Shown: piece by piece, positions 26,040-38,869 of the stretch
Layout of the letters: each line of letters begins with the position of its first letter
Position numbering within the stretch: position 1 is the first letter of the stretch
Origin: Icerya purchasi
Taxonomy: Eukaryota > Arthropoda > Insecta > Hemiptera > Monophlebidae
NCBI GenBank assembly: GCA_039619475.1
Contig: CM077116.1
Location: 179,209,863 to 179,273,862 of the forward strand
DNA: 64,000 nt
Direction of reading: 5' to 3'
The notes under the pieces: generated by a model
What the model was told of the DNA's origin: nothing
The model's input: the letters and a program-made list of their open reading frames with translations, nothing else
Databases searched by the model: none
Translations under genes and position numbers: made by a program

Positions 26040-26351
26040 AAATCCGTATCCTCGACTCTTTCCGGTTTGCCTGTCGGTGATAACAACGGCTTCCTCGATA
26101 TCGCCGAAGACTGAAAAATGCTCCTTCAGAGATTTATCGGTGGTGTGATAAGGTAAACCGCCAACGAACAACTTTGTCCAGGTCGTATCTTTCTGCTGCG
26201 AAGTCGGGTTGTTGTTGGCCGCTGCCGCCGCACTAGCCGCAGCTGCTGAAGAAAGATTTGCCGCCAAACTGCCGATCAGGCCATCGGCCGTTCCGCCGCC
26301 CAGCAAAGTGGCTTCCGGCGTGGTTGTCGCTAAACTTCCAGGCATCAACAT
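26040..26351 (-). CDS. RBM24: RBM24/RBM38 (SUP-12)-type RNA-binding protein, first coding exon
   Basis: The 104 codons begin [10 protein letters not shown]. Residues 1-55 are a low-complexity leader with an Ala-rich run (36-45) and Asn residues. The RRM then starts at about residue 59. RNP2 is LFVGGL (61-66), and RNP1 begins KSRGYGF (98-104). The stretch between ([29 protein letters not shown]) is nearly invariant in the RBM24/RBM38/SUP-12 family, which binds GU-rich RNA and controls splicing and mRNA stability, notably in muscle. After the last Phe codon comes GTAAGT, a consensus donor in phase 0, so the exon ends at 26,040 and RNP1 is completed by the next exon. Start choice: ATG at 26,351 is the first in frame after a possible acceptor (CGTGCGCAG ending at 26,363); a second ATG two codons on is also possible. 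Later exons were not found within the window. Confidence 0.9.
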
Positions 26352-27058
26352 GATGATCGGAACTGCGCACGAAAAAATCGATTATTTCCGAAAATGTCAA
26401 CGCGAGGAAAAAATTCCTTTTCCGCGATAAACCGAAAAAATTATAAAAATTCAAGAACTTAATCTCTTTTAAATGTAAAGTTTCGAAAAAAAATTAAATA
26501 AAATAATTATAAAAAAGAAAACTACCAAAACGGTCAACGAACAGAGAACGGTAGTTGGAAAGTGTCGAAAACGGATTATTAATTCTGATAAATATCGCGC
26601 GTCTGGAAAATCGTTTTTCGAAAATTTCAAATGATTAACAACATAGCACGGAGAGAGAAATAACTTTATTAACGGCGACGGGGGGGGAGCGGGAAACAAT
26701 TGCGCGGGAACAGAACACCAGACGTGTAGCAACGGTATTAGAGGATAAACCGGAATTAATTTTATATTATTATTTCGAGGAACTCGAGAGTGCGTATCAT
26801 ATAAAAGATTAGAAATACACTACATACATATATGTATATATGCGTATACGATATATACGTATATGGTATCTAGAACGTATCGAAAAGGAAAATAGAGAGA
26901 GATTGGAATAGAGTAAAGAAGGTAAATAGAAAAAGAAAAATGACGAAGGGAAAAGGAGAAAAATTAAGGAAAGTAAAACAAAACAAAAAATCAAAAATTA
27001 ATAAAAATAGGAAAAAAAAATGGTAGAAAGAGCTCCGCAGCCAATCGCGAACTAACAA
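26352..27058 (-). other. 5' flank or 5'UTR intron of the RRM gene
   Basis: A pyrimidine run followed by GCGCAG at 26,363-26,378 (minus strand) looks like a splice acceptor just upstream of the start codon, so this stretch may be an intron separating the coding exon from a 5'UTR exon in the CpG-rich block. It also holds (TA)-rich DNA around 26,815-26,865 and purine-rich DNA at 26,880-27,020. No other coding signal was seen. Confidence 0.45.
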
Positions 27059-27650
27059 CTAACAGCAAAGACGAAATAGCAACGTGGGCCGCTGACTGAC
27101 TAAAAACAGACAACCACAGGGACAAAACGGCAGTGGTACGTCCCGCGACCTACCGGGACCAACGGAGACACACGGCCTCGTCGTCGAGCGCACGCACACA
27201 CGCGCACGTACGCGACTCCGACCGCGAGCCGTGCGCGCGCGTGCGCGAAACCGCGCCAGGAGCGGCTTGGTGCGCCTGTGTGCCGTCCGCCGGTGTCGTT
27301 CGGTCGACGCGCGCGTAACAACAAGTGATACGTGCGCTAGCGCGTGCGTGCGCCGCCTCGTTCGCTCTGCCCGGCTCGGAGGGTGTCTCAGCCGGCACGC
27401 GCACTCGCCGCTGCTGTGCACCGTCGTCAAGCGGGGTGCGTGCGCGCCGCGGCGGTGGTGGCGCGCGAGGGCTTCGTGCAACCCCGCGCCGCGCGCTCGA
27501 CCGGCCCGAAAGTGCCGCTGCGATCGGTCCGCGCATTTCTGTGTGTCGCCGTGTGTGCCCGTGGCTCCGCTTTCATCTGCGCGCGGACGCGCTGGGGTTC
27601 GCATTTGCGCCTATTCGGCGTTGTTGCATATACTCGGAGCTATTATGATT
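27059..27650. promoter_or_regulatory. CpG-rich block, probable promoter/5'UTR of the RRM gene
   Basis: About 590 bp with a sharp jump in G+C and very many CpG dinucleotides (for example runs of GCGCGCG near 27,230) inside otherwise AT-rich DNA. It begins about 700 bp upstream of the RRM start codon, where a transcription start would be expected. Overlapping Arg/Ala-rich open frames occur on both strands here simply because stop codons are rare in GC-rich DNA; none resembles a protein. Transcript start, direction and any second divergent gene cannot be told from sequence. Confidence 0.55.
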
Positions 27651-30600
27651 TAGCGCAAGCCAGAAGCAGCCGAAAATAGAAAATAAATTTCCGCCGCTTG
27701 TTTTTATTTATTCGCGCATTTATACGTATTAGATACCTTTTTTTCCGTTCCTCTTCCGACTCTTGTTCGAATTGCACGATGTGTAGCCACTTCTAAGATA
27801 AAAAGCTGTTGTTGTTCCATATGCGTCGTGCACCGAAAAGCATGCATATCTAATCGTTATTGCAAGTTCCGAGTCGTTCCGATATTTTTATATCGAACTT
27901 ATTTATAATATTCAGTACTGCTAACAGAAATAAACAAAAAAAAAACAATGTCTTGTGGTGATTTTTAATTTATTAATCTTTCGTTGGCGACTTTTTATTA
28001 CGCTACATAATATAAACTGAGTTGTGTAGAAATTTTATCTCACTCTTTATTGAGATGCGACTGGGAAAAACATTAATAATTCAACGTGTTCTAATGTACA
28101 AAGTTGTATTATTGTGAATTTTTAAAAAATTCAAATCGCACTAAATACGAATAAAACGAAATAAGTTTGCGGATATTATTAGATAATATTATCCTCGCAT
28201 ATAAAAGAAATGGTTTTATTATTGTTTTTTTTTTTTGTTTTTTTTTAATAACCAACATTGAGATTTGCACTTCAAAAATTTAATAAAAATGCCCTAAAAG
28301 AAGGTAAACTGGCAAAGAATATTATGATCATTCGTAAACAACATTGTACATTACTTTACCGCAATGTACATATAATTAAGAAACTACATCGTTTTCAGTA
28401 GGCTAAATATTACAGACATCAAGATTATTTAATGCGGTGGTTTTTAATCGTAGCATTTCGTGAAGACTCTCTAACGTATGATCGTTTTTGGTTTCGAGAA
28501 TAATCGTAATATCCTTCTTTAAGCGTACATTTTACACTGTATAATCTTTTATCGAATGATAACTTTTTTACTTCTTAGCGAATTTCTATTAAGTAAAAAA
28601 CTTTCATACTGTAAATTTTGGATTTTCTTAAAAGCTATTTTATTTCACAATTTTTAGTGATATAATTTAGCTCCTTCTAACATTACGGTCACTTTTCCAC
28701 AATAATGCGCTTTATTAGTACGCCTCTGTATGCCTTTCCCCCACAATTTTTAGTATAAACATGATTCGAGCTATAGTACGGATTAAAAAACACGGTTACT
28801 TTCGGTGCTATGGCTTAAGAATATATGTATATAATGTTCAAACTCCGGTCAGTGATGAGCTTAAAAATTTTGCCGTTTTCCAAATTACCTTTTCTCGAAA
28901 TTTCCATAGGAAACTAACCTTGGTAATGCCACTCGCCTTCACCACCCCCCTTAAATAACTTTTCCTATTTTCTTTGCTTAATTTGTCTCTGAATTATATT
29001 TACATATATATATATATATATATATATTAAACGGAGAAACCCAGTCTCCTTTTTCCAGCGTTTATTTTAATGACTACCACCGAATAATTCGCCGATGGTT
29101 ACCGACATACTTATGCATATATATATATATATGCGAGATTGACAGGTACAATTACTAGCTAGCAAAATCGGTATCAACTGTCAGTCCACACGGTCGCAAG
29201 TTATACGCAAAGAAATCAGTGATGAAGTTTTCAATGAGACTATACGGCGCGCTTGTAAATTTCCTTTACTCGACTCGAATCTATGTTTATCCGTGATAAT
29301 TCGTAACAATTTAAGTAAATCGCGTAACAACTTCTCTAAAGAGAGTGCCCTCCTTTTTTCGCGTTATTTGATTCGGTAAATAATCACCGATACTCGCGCT
29401 CATATTGAAGTTACGCTGGTACATAAGAAGTTCTTATGGTCAAAGCCCGTATTTTAACCCAAATGAACAACAAACAAAAATCATACCACGAATATATAGA
29501 TGTGTATTAGCTACTTTTTACGAAGCTGGTAAAAAAAGGAACAATTACTTGAAACCCCATTAAAATATATAATTAAAATACACGCTCATACTTGAAACCA
29601 ATTATGGTTATAACAGTTTTTCCTTAAAAAATATTTCGAAGTCAAACAGGATGACGAATTATCAGGCACATACATGCCAGGTAAGTGTCGGCGTAAAAGT
29701 AAAGGTCAGTAGTTCCCGATACATTATTTAAACGGCCGGGGCCTGCTTTTAATAGTTTAATGACTTCTTCACGAATAAATGTCCACACCTAGGACAATTT
29801 TACGAGCTACAAGAGATTTCGGTACAGTCTACGGCGAGTTAGTAATGTTGGCTAATAATTCTTCGGCCTATTTAAGTGGGTTCGATTAAAACGGAATATA
29901 AAAGTATCTGGACATTGCTCTGGTTCGCGGACTATTACGAACATACAATAAACTAAAAGAGAAATGAACCAAATATTGAAGACAAGTGTACTACTAGGCA
30001 CGCCACTTTTCGATAAGCAATAACCAGTACTGTAAATGTAGATTCCAACGGAATATGTGGGCCGGTATATTACTGCAAACAGATAAATATCATACCAAAA
30101 AAATATTAAGACTTTAAATGCTGCTGCATAAGTGATAAAATTGTTACAACGCCAAAAGTCATCACGGAAGCGAAAAGACTACATGATCAAGTAAGATGTT
30201 TTGCAGTTGTTACTCTGTCGAATAGTTCGACGGAGGGTTATCGATTGCACATGAGAAGAAATCGTTAAAAAGCACATTAGGGTTATATTCCGATCGTAAA
30301 GGTGATTATTTAATGTATTATCTATACTAATAATACATGAGTATATACGTATATATATATATATATATATATATAGTAAAAAAGTAAAGAAACATAAATG
30401 TTGAGGATTTCGGTCGCAATGACTGAGAACGATGAGATTTTAAAAATATCGCAACTTAAAATATATACTTACATCTGATTGCATTTTATAAAAGTACATT
30501 CCTATTCGTAAAAGATTAAAATTATTTTTCCTAATTACAAATATTTACAAAAAGAACTCGTAAAAACGCTTTTTAAACAATGAATTTCATTGATTTTGAA

Positions 30601-30829
30601 GAAAGATTTAATAATTCTTAATGGATAACCGTGGGATAAAATTAATCTTTCTAAGCGGCAACTTGTGAACGAATAGGTTAATTTAAGTGTAGAGCCCAAT
30701 ATTTCGATAGTTACTCATTCGTAAGGAAGAGCGGCTCTTAATTTTTATTTTTTAATTTAGGCTCGTCAGCGGGATAGGGAATTCTGTGACTAATTAACAA
30801 GACTACACGTGTAATTTCTACTCCAAGAT
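27651..30829. other. non-coding, no gene seen
   Basis: AT-rich DNA upstream of the RRM promoter region. It contains (AT)n tracts at about 29,002-29,028, 29,117-29,132 and 30,351-30,375. No coding or RNA gene signal was recognised. Confidence 0.5.
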
Positions 30830-32166
30830 GCGGTAGAGTTGAATGCAATCGATCACTATCGAGTACTCTTGGCTTTGGTTAATTACAAGAAAATGATAAT
30901 TGCTACTTTCGGTAAATCTTTCGATATTGTTCGAAGTAAAAAGTTTCGTCATTAGCAACTGTGTACGACAAGAGATGGGCATCTTCTAAGCAATTAATAT
31001 GAAATTGCGTGTAATCTCTGAGAATTGAGGCGTAATCGATTACTCTTTCGAGTAATTATTAAGAAAATGATAATCACCATTGTTTTATAGTTTAGAGTAA
31101 TTATAATTAATAATTATAGCGATTACGATAAATAGTAATCGGGGGATTTGTCAAAGTACAGAATAATAGCAACACTTTAGTATTCAAAGATCTAGATAAT
31201 TCGGCGTTTCCTCTATTGGCAATAATAAATTGGTGCTCGTGTTACGACTACAATTACGTGAAGAAAAAAAAAGAAGAAATTATAAAGTTAAAATAAATGC
31301 CGATTATAATTGCAAGGAGGAATTTCAAAATTTCTTTCACTCATTTTCAAGTTCAAAAGATATAATTAAGTATTTAATTTTCTTTTTTTTTTTTTTTTCC
31401 GGCTTTTAATGCGTCCTAGAATATTATTTACAATTTATCTGTGTTAGCAAAATAAAATTTACTAAAGAAAAAAAATTTTTTTTTCCTTTTTGTTTTATTT
31501 ATTTATTTTTATTTTTTTTTTTTTTAGGGGGCGGGAGGATTAATATCTTTTCACTAGATTATCCGGCACAGTTTCGGTTGATCTATGATTATACCGATGT
31601 GAAAAATAAGATGTCAAAATGAAATATTCTAATCAATTTAAAATTAAATAATGATTAATTAATGAATAGAAAGCAAAAATAACAACATCGGGTAATAATC
31701 GGTGCGTGAACGTTGAAAATATTACGTTTATATTTATTTATAATATATAATAGCCGTATGTTTCCGGCAAAAACGTTAAAATTTTATCTCTGATTAGTTA
31801 AATTGTCTTTAAATCTATTTCTACGTCACCATTAATCGAATATTTGATTTTCATGAGATGTTCGCCAAATTTCGACTTACCTCCGGTTTTAGATAATCCG
31901 GCTAATCTCGTTTCCTTCTTTTAATAATAGGCCCTAGTTTTGCCTTCTCCATTTTATTATTCATAATTTTTATTCGTGAAAACGTGTCGCCCGCTATTGG
32001 GAAAATTAAATACGCGCGTACATCGCGTAATAATCGCGATACCTTCGGCGAATTTTCGATTACTACTTATCGTAATTAGCGTTATAATTGTTATCAATTG
32101 TGCTTATTCTAAAGCGTAAATAGTCTCTAAAAACGGTGCTAATCAGTTACGTCCAACTCTGGTTCA
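30830..32166. repeat. cluster of GTAATCGATTAC-type dispersed repeats
   Basis: Two direct related segments (about 30,830-30,905 and 31,010-31,085) share GAG.TTGA, AATCGATTAC-like sequence, TCGAGTA and AAGAAAATGATAAT. A third segment at 31,100-31,140 (TAGCGATTACGATAAATAGT) is matched in inverted orientation at about 32,050-32,100. The outer edges, AAGAGATGGGCATC near 30,970 and the reverse of GTCCAACTCTGG near 32,160, are similar to each other, as expected for ends of a non-autonomous DNA element with weak terminal inverted repeats. Family assignment is tentative. Confidence 0.45.
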
Positions 32167-33790
32167 GAATATTGCATCTAAACTCGTTAGTTAATTACAA
32201 AATTGCCAACTGGAGCAACTGTTTAATTTTTCCCGGTGATTAAATAACGCAAGCGATCCAAGCTATGCACGAGGTAGAGAATTTGAAAGAAAGAGATATC
32301 GTTAAAACGAGGCCGCTATTCTTTCGGTTTGTGCATTTAAATGCAAAACTACTTCTGCTTCTCATACTAGTTTGATTCTCACGTCTCGGACGTTCTTTTA
32401 AGTGACGTTATTATGTCGTTCATTCTGCAATCCATAGTGCATAAATTAGCGACATTTTAAAAATAGCACGATATAGATTTTCATTTCGCGAAATTGAAGT
32501 TGCTTCTCATATATACCAGAATGGATTGTCCCGGAATGTAATACGATCGAAAGTTCTATAAAATATATGAGCAGGATGACGGCAGTGTGAAGTAAATATT
32601 GAATAGTTGTCAAGTGATTTGTGTGGCCGCCGGTCTAGTTGATCCCAATCACGTACTGATGCAGTTCCAAAGGTGATATCGATAATTGATTCGGAAAGTC
32701 CGGGGAGATCATCGAAACATTTAAATTTCCGTCGGACTACTCTAACTTTACAGTTAAAACTTCAATGAAGCCCCACAATCCATTCGTTCATCCGGAATTG
32801 ACGCTTATTACGTCCGACTGCTTAACTTGTTGCAATTTTACATTACACGTACTGTCATCAGGATTCCGATTTATGAATTACTCTCAATTACGAACGAATA
32901 TCCGGTTGACTTCAGCCCGGATCCCAGGACACGCTGAAACTATTGACAACAATCTGTTCAAGCGTATGAAGCAGCATTGAATGCGCCCATTTATCATATT
33001 ATCTAACGATCTCGAAGAAAGATCAAAGACGTAGTGAAACAAAGCCAACGACTTTTACTTAAGAATTCCGCTCATTAGCGAAAGGCACATCAGCTCAGAT
33101 TTTCGACCCGTTTGCAAATAAACTACTGTTACCAGCTCAGGTGCGAATTAACCGCCACTGCCGGTGTCTGTTCATCTGTTCCTTTGCCTTTTCAGAAATG
33201 AAAACACGTTCGTGTCCCGCCAACGTCGATGTTTCGAAAGGCATTGATTACTGTTGACTGCCCAAAATATGCGATTTAATCGGTTTAAGCGAAATTTGGT
33301 TTCTATAGGATACATTAGCCAATCTTATAGTACAGTTCGCTGTTGCGTTCGCGGAGCATGTATATATGTCTTTCGCAGATCTAGTTGAATCTTTTTTTTT
33401 ATGTACTTTTCTAAACACTAGCAGCAATATAAATATCTCGGTAAATTGAATGTATCGCAAGAGATCTTCTGAAATTGATGTCTACTTATAATCAAGAATT
33501 GAACTATGTAGTATAAACTCCATTATCCTACTAGGCTACTTTCAGGAAGCTTAAAAGGAATCTATTACCTATTCCAAAAGAGACTGGTGAAGAATAATGC
33601 CACAAACTACAGAACCCCATTACTTTAAAGAATAACCCGAGTAAAGTAGTAGCGAAAAAAATCGTTCTTCTAAGATTAAAAGATTACTGTCAACAAAATT
33701 ATTCTCATCTCCCGTCAGTTTGGTTTTCTTAATAATATATTGATTGTAGATCGTTAGAGTAACGAATTACTGTTCAGACGCGCGTACTAT
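32167..33790. other. non-coding, no gene confidently seen
   Basis: Somewhat less AT-rich than its surroundings. The 71-codon plus frame at 32,765-32,980 and 70-codon minus frame at 33,248-33,460 are not recognisable. It may contain highly decayed LINE sequence joining the RT fragment that follows, but no motif supports this. Confidence 0.4.
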
Positions 33791-33799
33791 TACATCAAA

Positions 33800-34450
33800 A
33801 TGACTTTGATATAATACTCGATAAATTTCGATACTGCCTAATTACAACCATCAGTAGACGACACTTATTTAACATCAACTTTTACTGGCGCCCCACTTCC
33901 CTTTCATTCCTTACACAAATGACATCCCCAAAAACTTAAAAATGCTCGGTTTGCATTTGCAACTTTGTTCTCTCGCATCTATACAATCCAAAAAACGATT
34001 ACAAGACAATTTTTATATGATTAGTGAATATTTTAAAAAATGGAGAATGAAACACAATCCTACTAAAACTGAAGCTGCTCTATTCTCTAAGAGAAGACCT
34101 CCGGCTGTTCCTCGGGTTACTTTAAACAACAAAGTTAACGAATTTTAAAATATCTGAGAGGGCTGTAACCACCTTTTTTTTTTTTTTTTTTTTAATTTTC
34201 CTTTAATAACTATATTAACGCTAATGAAGCTTTGTTTTCCTTAATAAATAATCCCCCACATTTTCATTAATAATAAAACTCGTTATATCTATCGTAAGAT
34301 TACACGGAAAAGCGCTGTCTGGTACAATATGATCAACTACTAGAAAAACTGCAATGATTTCAGAATAGATGCTGTCGAATCATCTTAAACGTGCATAAAT
34401 GTCTTCAATAACATTAAAATTGTATCGCACTCTCACGCTACGGAGTTCTT
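33800..34450 (+). pseudogene. jockey-like LINE reverse transcriptase fragment
   Basis: Broken-frame reading shows the RT palm and thumb order. A remnant of the block before YADD (FPFIPYTNDIPK near 33,898-33,940) is followed by an intact 68-codon stretch at 33,942-34,148 containing YFKKWRMKHNPTKTEA and LFSKRRPP. In jockey-type elements this segment follows the catalytic FADD and positions the primer grip. After a T run come pieces like NEALFSLINN and SAVWYNMINY, which match the thumb. The YADD itself is missing and several frameshifts are present, so the copy is dead. It is truncated on both sides. Confidence 0.75.
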
Positions 34451-35059
34451 CTATGACTGTGAAATAAGTGAACGTATCAATGAAATTGGCGAATAGGATT
34501 AAGCGTAAGAGAATTGTAGCTCTTCTCTAGAACCCGTGCATTTTAGCTTATACTTAGATAATTAAATTCATTCTTTAACGGTCGGTTTATTTTTATTTCC
34601 GTGCGTGTTTTGTTCCGTTTTGTTTTGTTTGTTTTTCTTTTGTGTGCTATTTTTTCCCCAAATTCCGTACATTACGTTCGTATTTATTCATTTTTCTATT
34701 AAATCTGTCGAAGTAATTTAGCTTATCATTCATTCAGTTGTTAATTAATATTTAGTACTTCGTACTTAATTCGACCTGCGGCGCACCGGTTGTTGTAACT
34801 AGGATTACCTTCTCTTGTAAGCAGTCACTCGACCGTCATTTGGTACTAATTCCACTGACGAAGAAACAAAATAACAACCACGTGAGTTTTGTAATTTCCA
34901 TGTTGCGTAGGGTTGTAATTTTCTATTTCAGCGGCTTAGCGCTGATTAAAAAAATATCACAACACATCACTGATAGGAAAACGAAGGACGGTTCACTTGC
35001 CGAAGATATTCCTACTAATAAGTACCGTTAAGTACTCTAGTGCAATTACAATAGGAGAC
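34451..35059. other. non-coding, no gene seen
   Basis: AT-rich DNA. The 63-codon frame at 34,840-35,031 is not recognisable. Confidence 0.45.
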
Positions 35060-36056
35060 TAGCAGGAACTAGTCGTTCGAGACAATGTGCCCCGGTCAAA
35101 TTGATGAATATTAATCTCAGTAGGCGAGTATCCGGCGCCTTCAAACCGAGTAAAGGAATAAACCTTGACAGAAAATCATGGCGGAAGGCAACGGGATACC
35201 ACTGCCATCTCTGGAATATCAACATGAAAAGTGAGACTGAAGAAGAATGACGTTGTGCCATGCGGTCCGGTCAGCGTCCGTCGTCTTCGAATTTCTAGGA
35301 ACTGACCACGTAATGATGGATCTCAGGTCAGACGTGAAAAGTGAAAGACTAGATAATAATCCAAACAGGATTACAATACGTAGAGCTAAAACACTAGAAC
35401 AGGATATAAAAATAGCGAGTTGGAATGTGAAAAGGTTATACCGGATTGGGGAAATTAACGAACGTATGCGTCGAAGCAAAACGTTCGGAGTTGGACATGT
35501 TCAGAATCAGCAAGACCAATTGGCATGGAAACGGGTAAATTTCCGCGGACAAGGAATATGAATTTATATACTCTGGGAACTATAAACATGAACATGGTGT
35601 AGAGATAATAATAAAAAAAACAAATAGCTGCTACAGTCGAAGAAATAGTCCCAGTCTCGGAAAGAATTATAATGATAAGACTTCAAATAAAACCAAAGTT
35701 AATCGCGGCAGTCCAGATATATGCAAATTTTTCCCAGGAAATAGAGGAATTCTACGAAGGAATGGAGAACACACTACACTAGTGTATGAAATACGGTGGC
35801 TATAGTCTTCGTAATGGGCAACTTAAACGCTAAGATTGATGAAAATCATGATGGCACGGCGGCAGGGCCATTTTTGTTTAGGTAAAGGTAATGAACGAGG
35901 AGAAAGACTGATAGAATTTGATGAAACACTTAATTTCAAAGTGTGCAGCACATGGTTTAAGCAGCACCCCAAAAGATCATATACGTGGACCAGTCCCGGG
36001 GATCCTTGTAGAAATCAGATAGACTTTATAATGGTGAACTCAAGATATAAAAATCG
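35060..36056 (+). pseudogene. RTE-like LINE endonuclease fragment
   Basis: Encodes, in interrupted frames, the apurinic-type endonuclease of an RTE-like element (the type often misannotated as craniofacial development protein 2). IASWNVKRLYRIGEINERM at about 35,410-35,466 is the N-terminal strand with the catalytic Asn. MGNLNAKI near 35,813-35,840 corresponds to the GDFNA motif with Asp changed to Asn. An intact run from 35,836 to 36,058 contains KGNERGERLIEF, TWFKQHPKRSYTWTSPGD and RNQIDFIMV, the substrate-recognition part. The final SDH motif is absent because the frame is cut off by the (ATCA)n end of the CR1-like element beginning at 36,057. A related RT-bearing piece lies on the same strand at 45.2-46.5 kb. 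Confidence 0.8.
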
Positions 36057-37291
36057 ATAAATCAATCAATCAATCTTTATTATTGCGTGGAAAGTAGTAC
36101 AATTAAAGAAATATATAAATAAACATGAGTAGGTACGTAATGAAATAAATAAAATGAATTAACAAAATAAATGAGCGGAAAAATGAAACGCGACCTGTGA
36201 TTTTAAAAGAAAGAAAAAAAGAAAAATGGAGAAGAAAATAAATGAATAAATAAAAATGAAAAATTAATAATTTACTTAACAGCGCCGAAACGTATCATAT
36301 TAATAAATCTCGGGATAACTTAATAATAATCTAATTATAAATAATAACCCGCTATTTAAAATTAACAATCAATTATAACGTATCGATATATCGAACAGAT
36401 CAATTTATTATTAGGAAGACACACATTGTTATCGTTTATTTACTATTAAATTTATTTATTATTGCCATGATTATATGTAACTTCGAAACATGTCGGCTGT
36501 ATTTTATATTTTTATAACAATTATTATTTTCTGTAATACGTGTTTTACGTATACTTTAAGTAAGGTTATTATATTCGATTTTTTATCATAGAGATGTCAC
36601 AAGTTCCAAGCGAATTATAAAGTTCCGAAATGGTCATTCATTAAATTGCATCGGACTATAGTCATGCGCCTGTCAAGCAGAATCACTCTTGACATGTCTA
36701 AAAAGATATTTACGTCTTGTATTGTAATTTAACAGTTGAATTTTGACAGCCTCTGTCAGAGAATTATATAAGATAGTATGAAATTTGTTGTATTTCGGAA
36801 TATAAGCCATTTCCAGACTGGATGATCGAGCTATTCTATTTGTCTATACAACTCCATACTTTAATTTGTTCTTACAAACGAAGCTTAACATTTGCAATTT
36901 ATACAGATCTGACACCCCCAATAAGGTTTTGTTATAAGAGTTTGTCCGATTAGTTTTAGAACGGATGTTTGACGAACTGCGATATTATTTAAATGGTAAT
37001 TTGCCGTACCGCTCCAGTGAAATTATTCCATACCCTAGAACGGGTTGATATATAGAGCTAAATATAGATAGCACAAATGCTCGGGAGAAAAAAAATTTCT
37101 CAAATGATAGAAAATATAGTTCAGTTTTCGCAGTATCTTGGTGATAAAGTTTGCATGTTTACCCCAATGTAACTTACTATCGAAGACCACCCTGAAGTAT
37201 TTAATTAGCTCTGGATATTAAAGGTGTGAATTATCTAAAGAAATCTGAAAATCATCCCATAAATCCGGAGACTGGTTATTATAAATTGTCT
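36057..37291 (-). pseudogene. CR1/L2-like LINE 3' part (RT thumb and 3'UTR)
   Basis: On the minus strand a degenerate RT C-terminal region can be followed: KYFRVVFDSKLHWGKHANF (about 37,135-37,205), FITKILRKLNYIFYHLRNF, a YGI-like segment, and RQTSVLKLIGQTLITKP near 36,930-36,985. An AT-rich 3'UTR follows. The element ends in AATAAAGATTGATTGATTGAT, that is an AATAAA signal and a short (GATT)n array at 36,057-36,085, a 3' end style known from CR1 and L2 elements, which lack poly-A. Several stops are present. It lies exactly where the RTE-like fragment stops, so it seems to have inserted there. The 5' part may be the fragment at 43.7-45.1 kb on the same strand. Confidence 0.7.
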
Positions 37292-37346
37292 TACGGAATC
37301 CTAATAAGATGGTACACAAATGACAAAAATATCAAATAAAAATCAA
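37292..37346 (-). repeat. 55-bp perfect dispersed repeat (copy 2)
   Basis: Exact reverse complement of 12,856-12,910. Here it directly adjoins the upstream side of the CR1-like RT remnant. The neighbouring sequence, read on the minus strand, continues as FRKTIYNNQS, so the 55 bp may be part of that RT or an insertion beside it. Confidence 0.85.
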
Positions 37347-37424
37347 CAACGTACGAACAGCTTGACTTATAAACTTCAAATTTGGAACGTAAATCGCAAT
37401 TAAAATTATCTTTAAAACGATCTA

Positions 37425-38749
<1,325 letters not shown>

Positions 38750-38869
38750 TATAACTTGAAGATTACCGATTACCCTGGGCGGCAAAAAACCCAAAAAACC
38801 GTCAAGAATATATAATATGGTACATAAAACGACCTCAAAAATCACTTAAAAAATCATAACTCATCGCCC

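Noticed and set aside
26209..26430. Plus-strand frame opposite the RRM exon
   Set aside because: Antisense shadow of the Ala-rich leader of the real exon.
27059..27679. Open frames of 61-181 codons on both strands, Arg/Ala-rich
   Set aside because: They overlap in several frames at once, are low complexity and exist because stop codons are rare in CpG-rich DNA.
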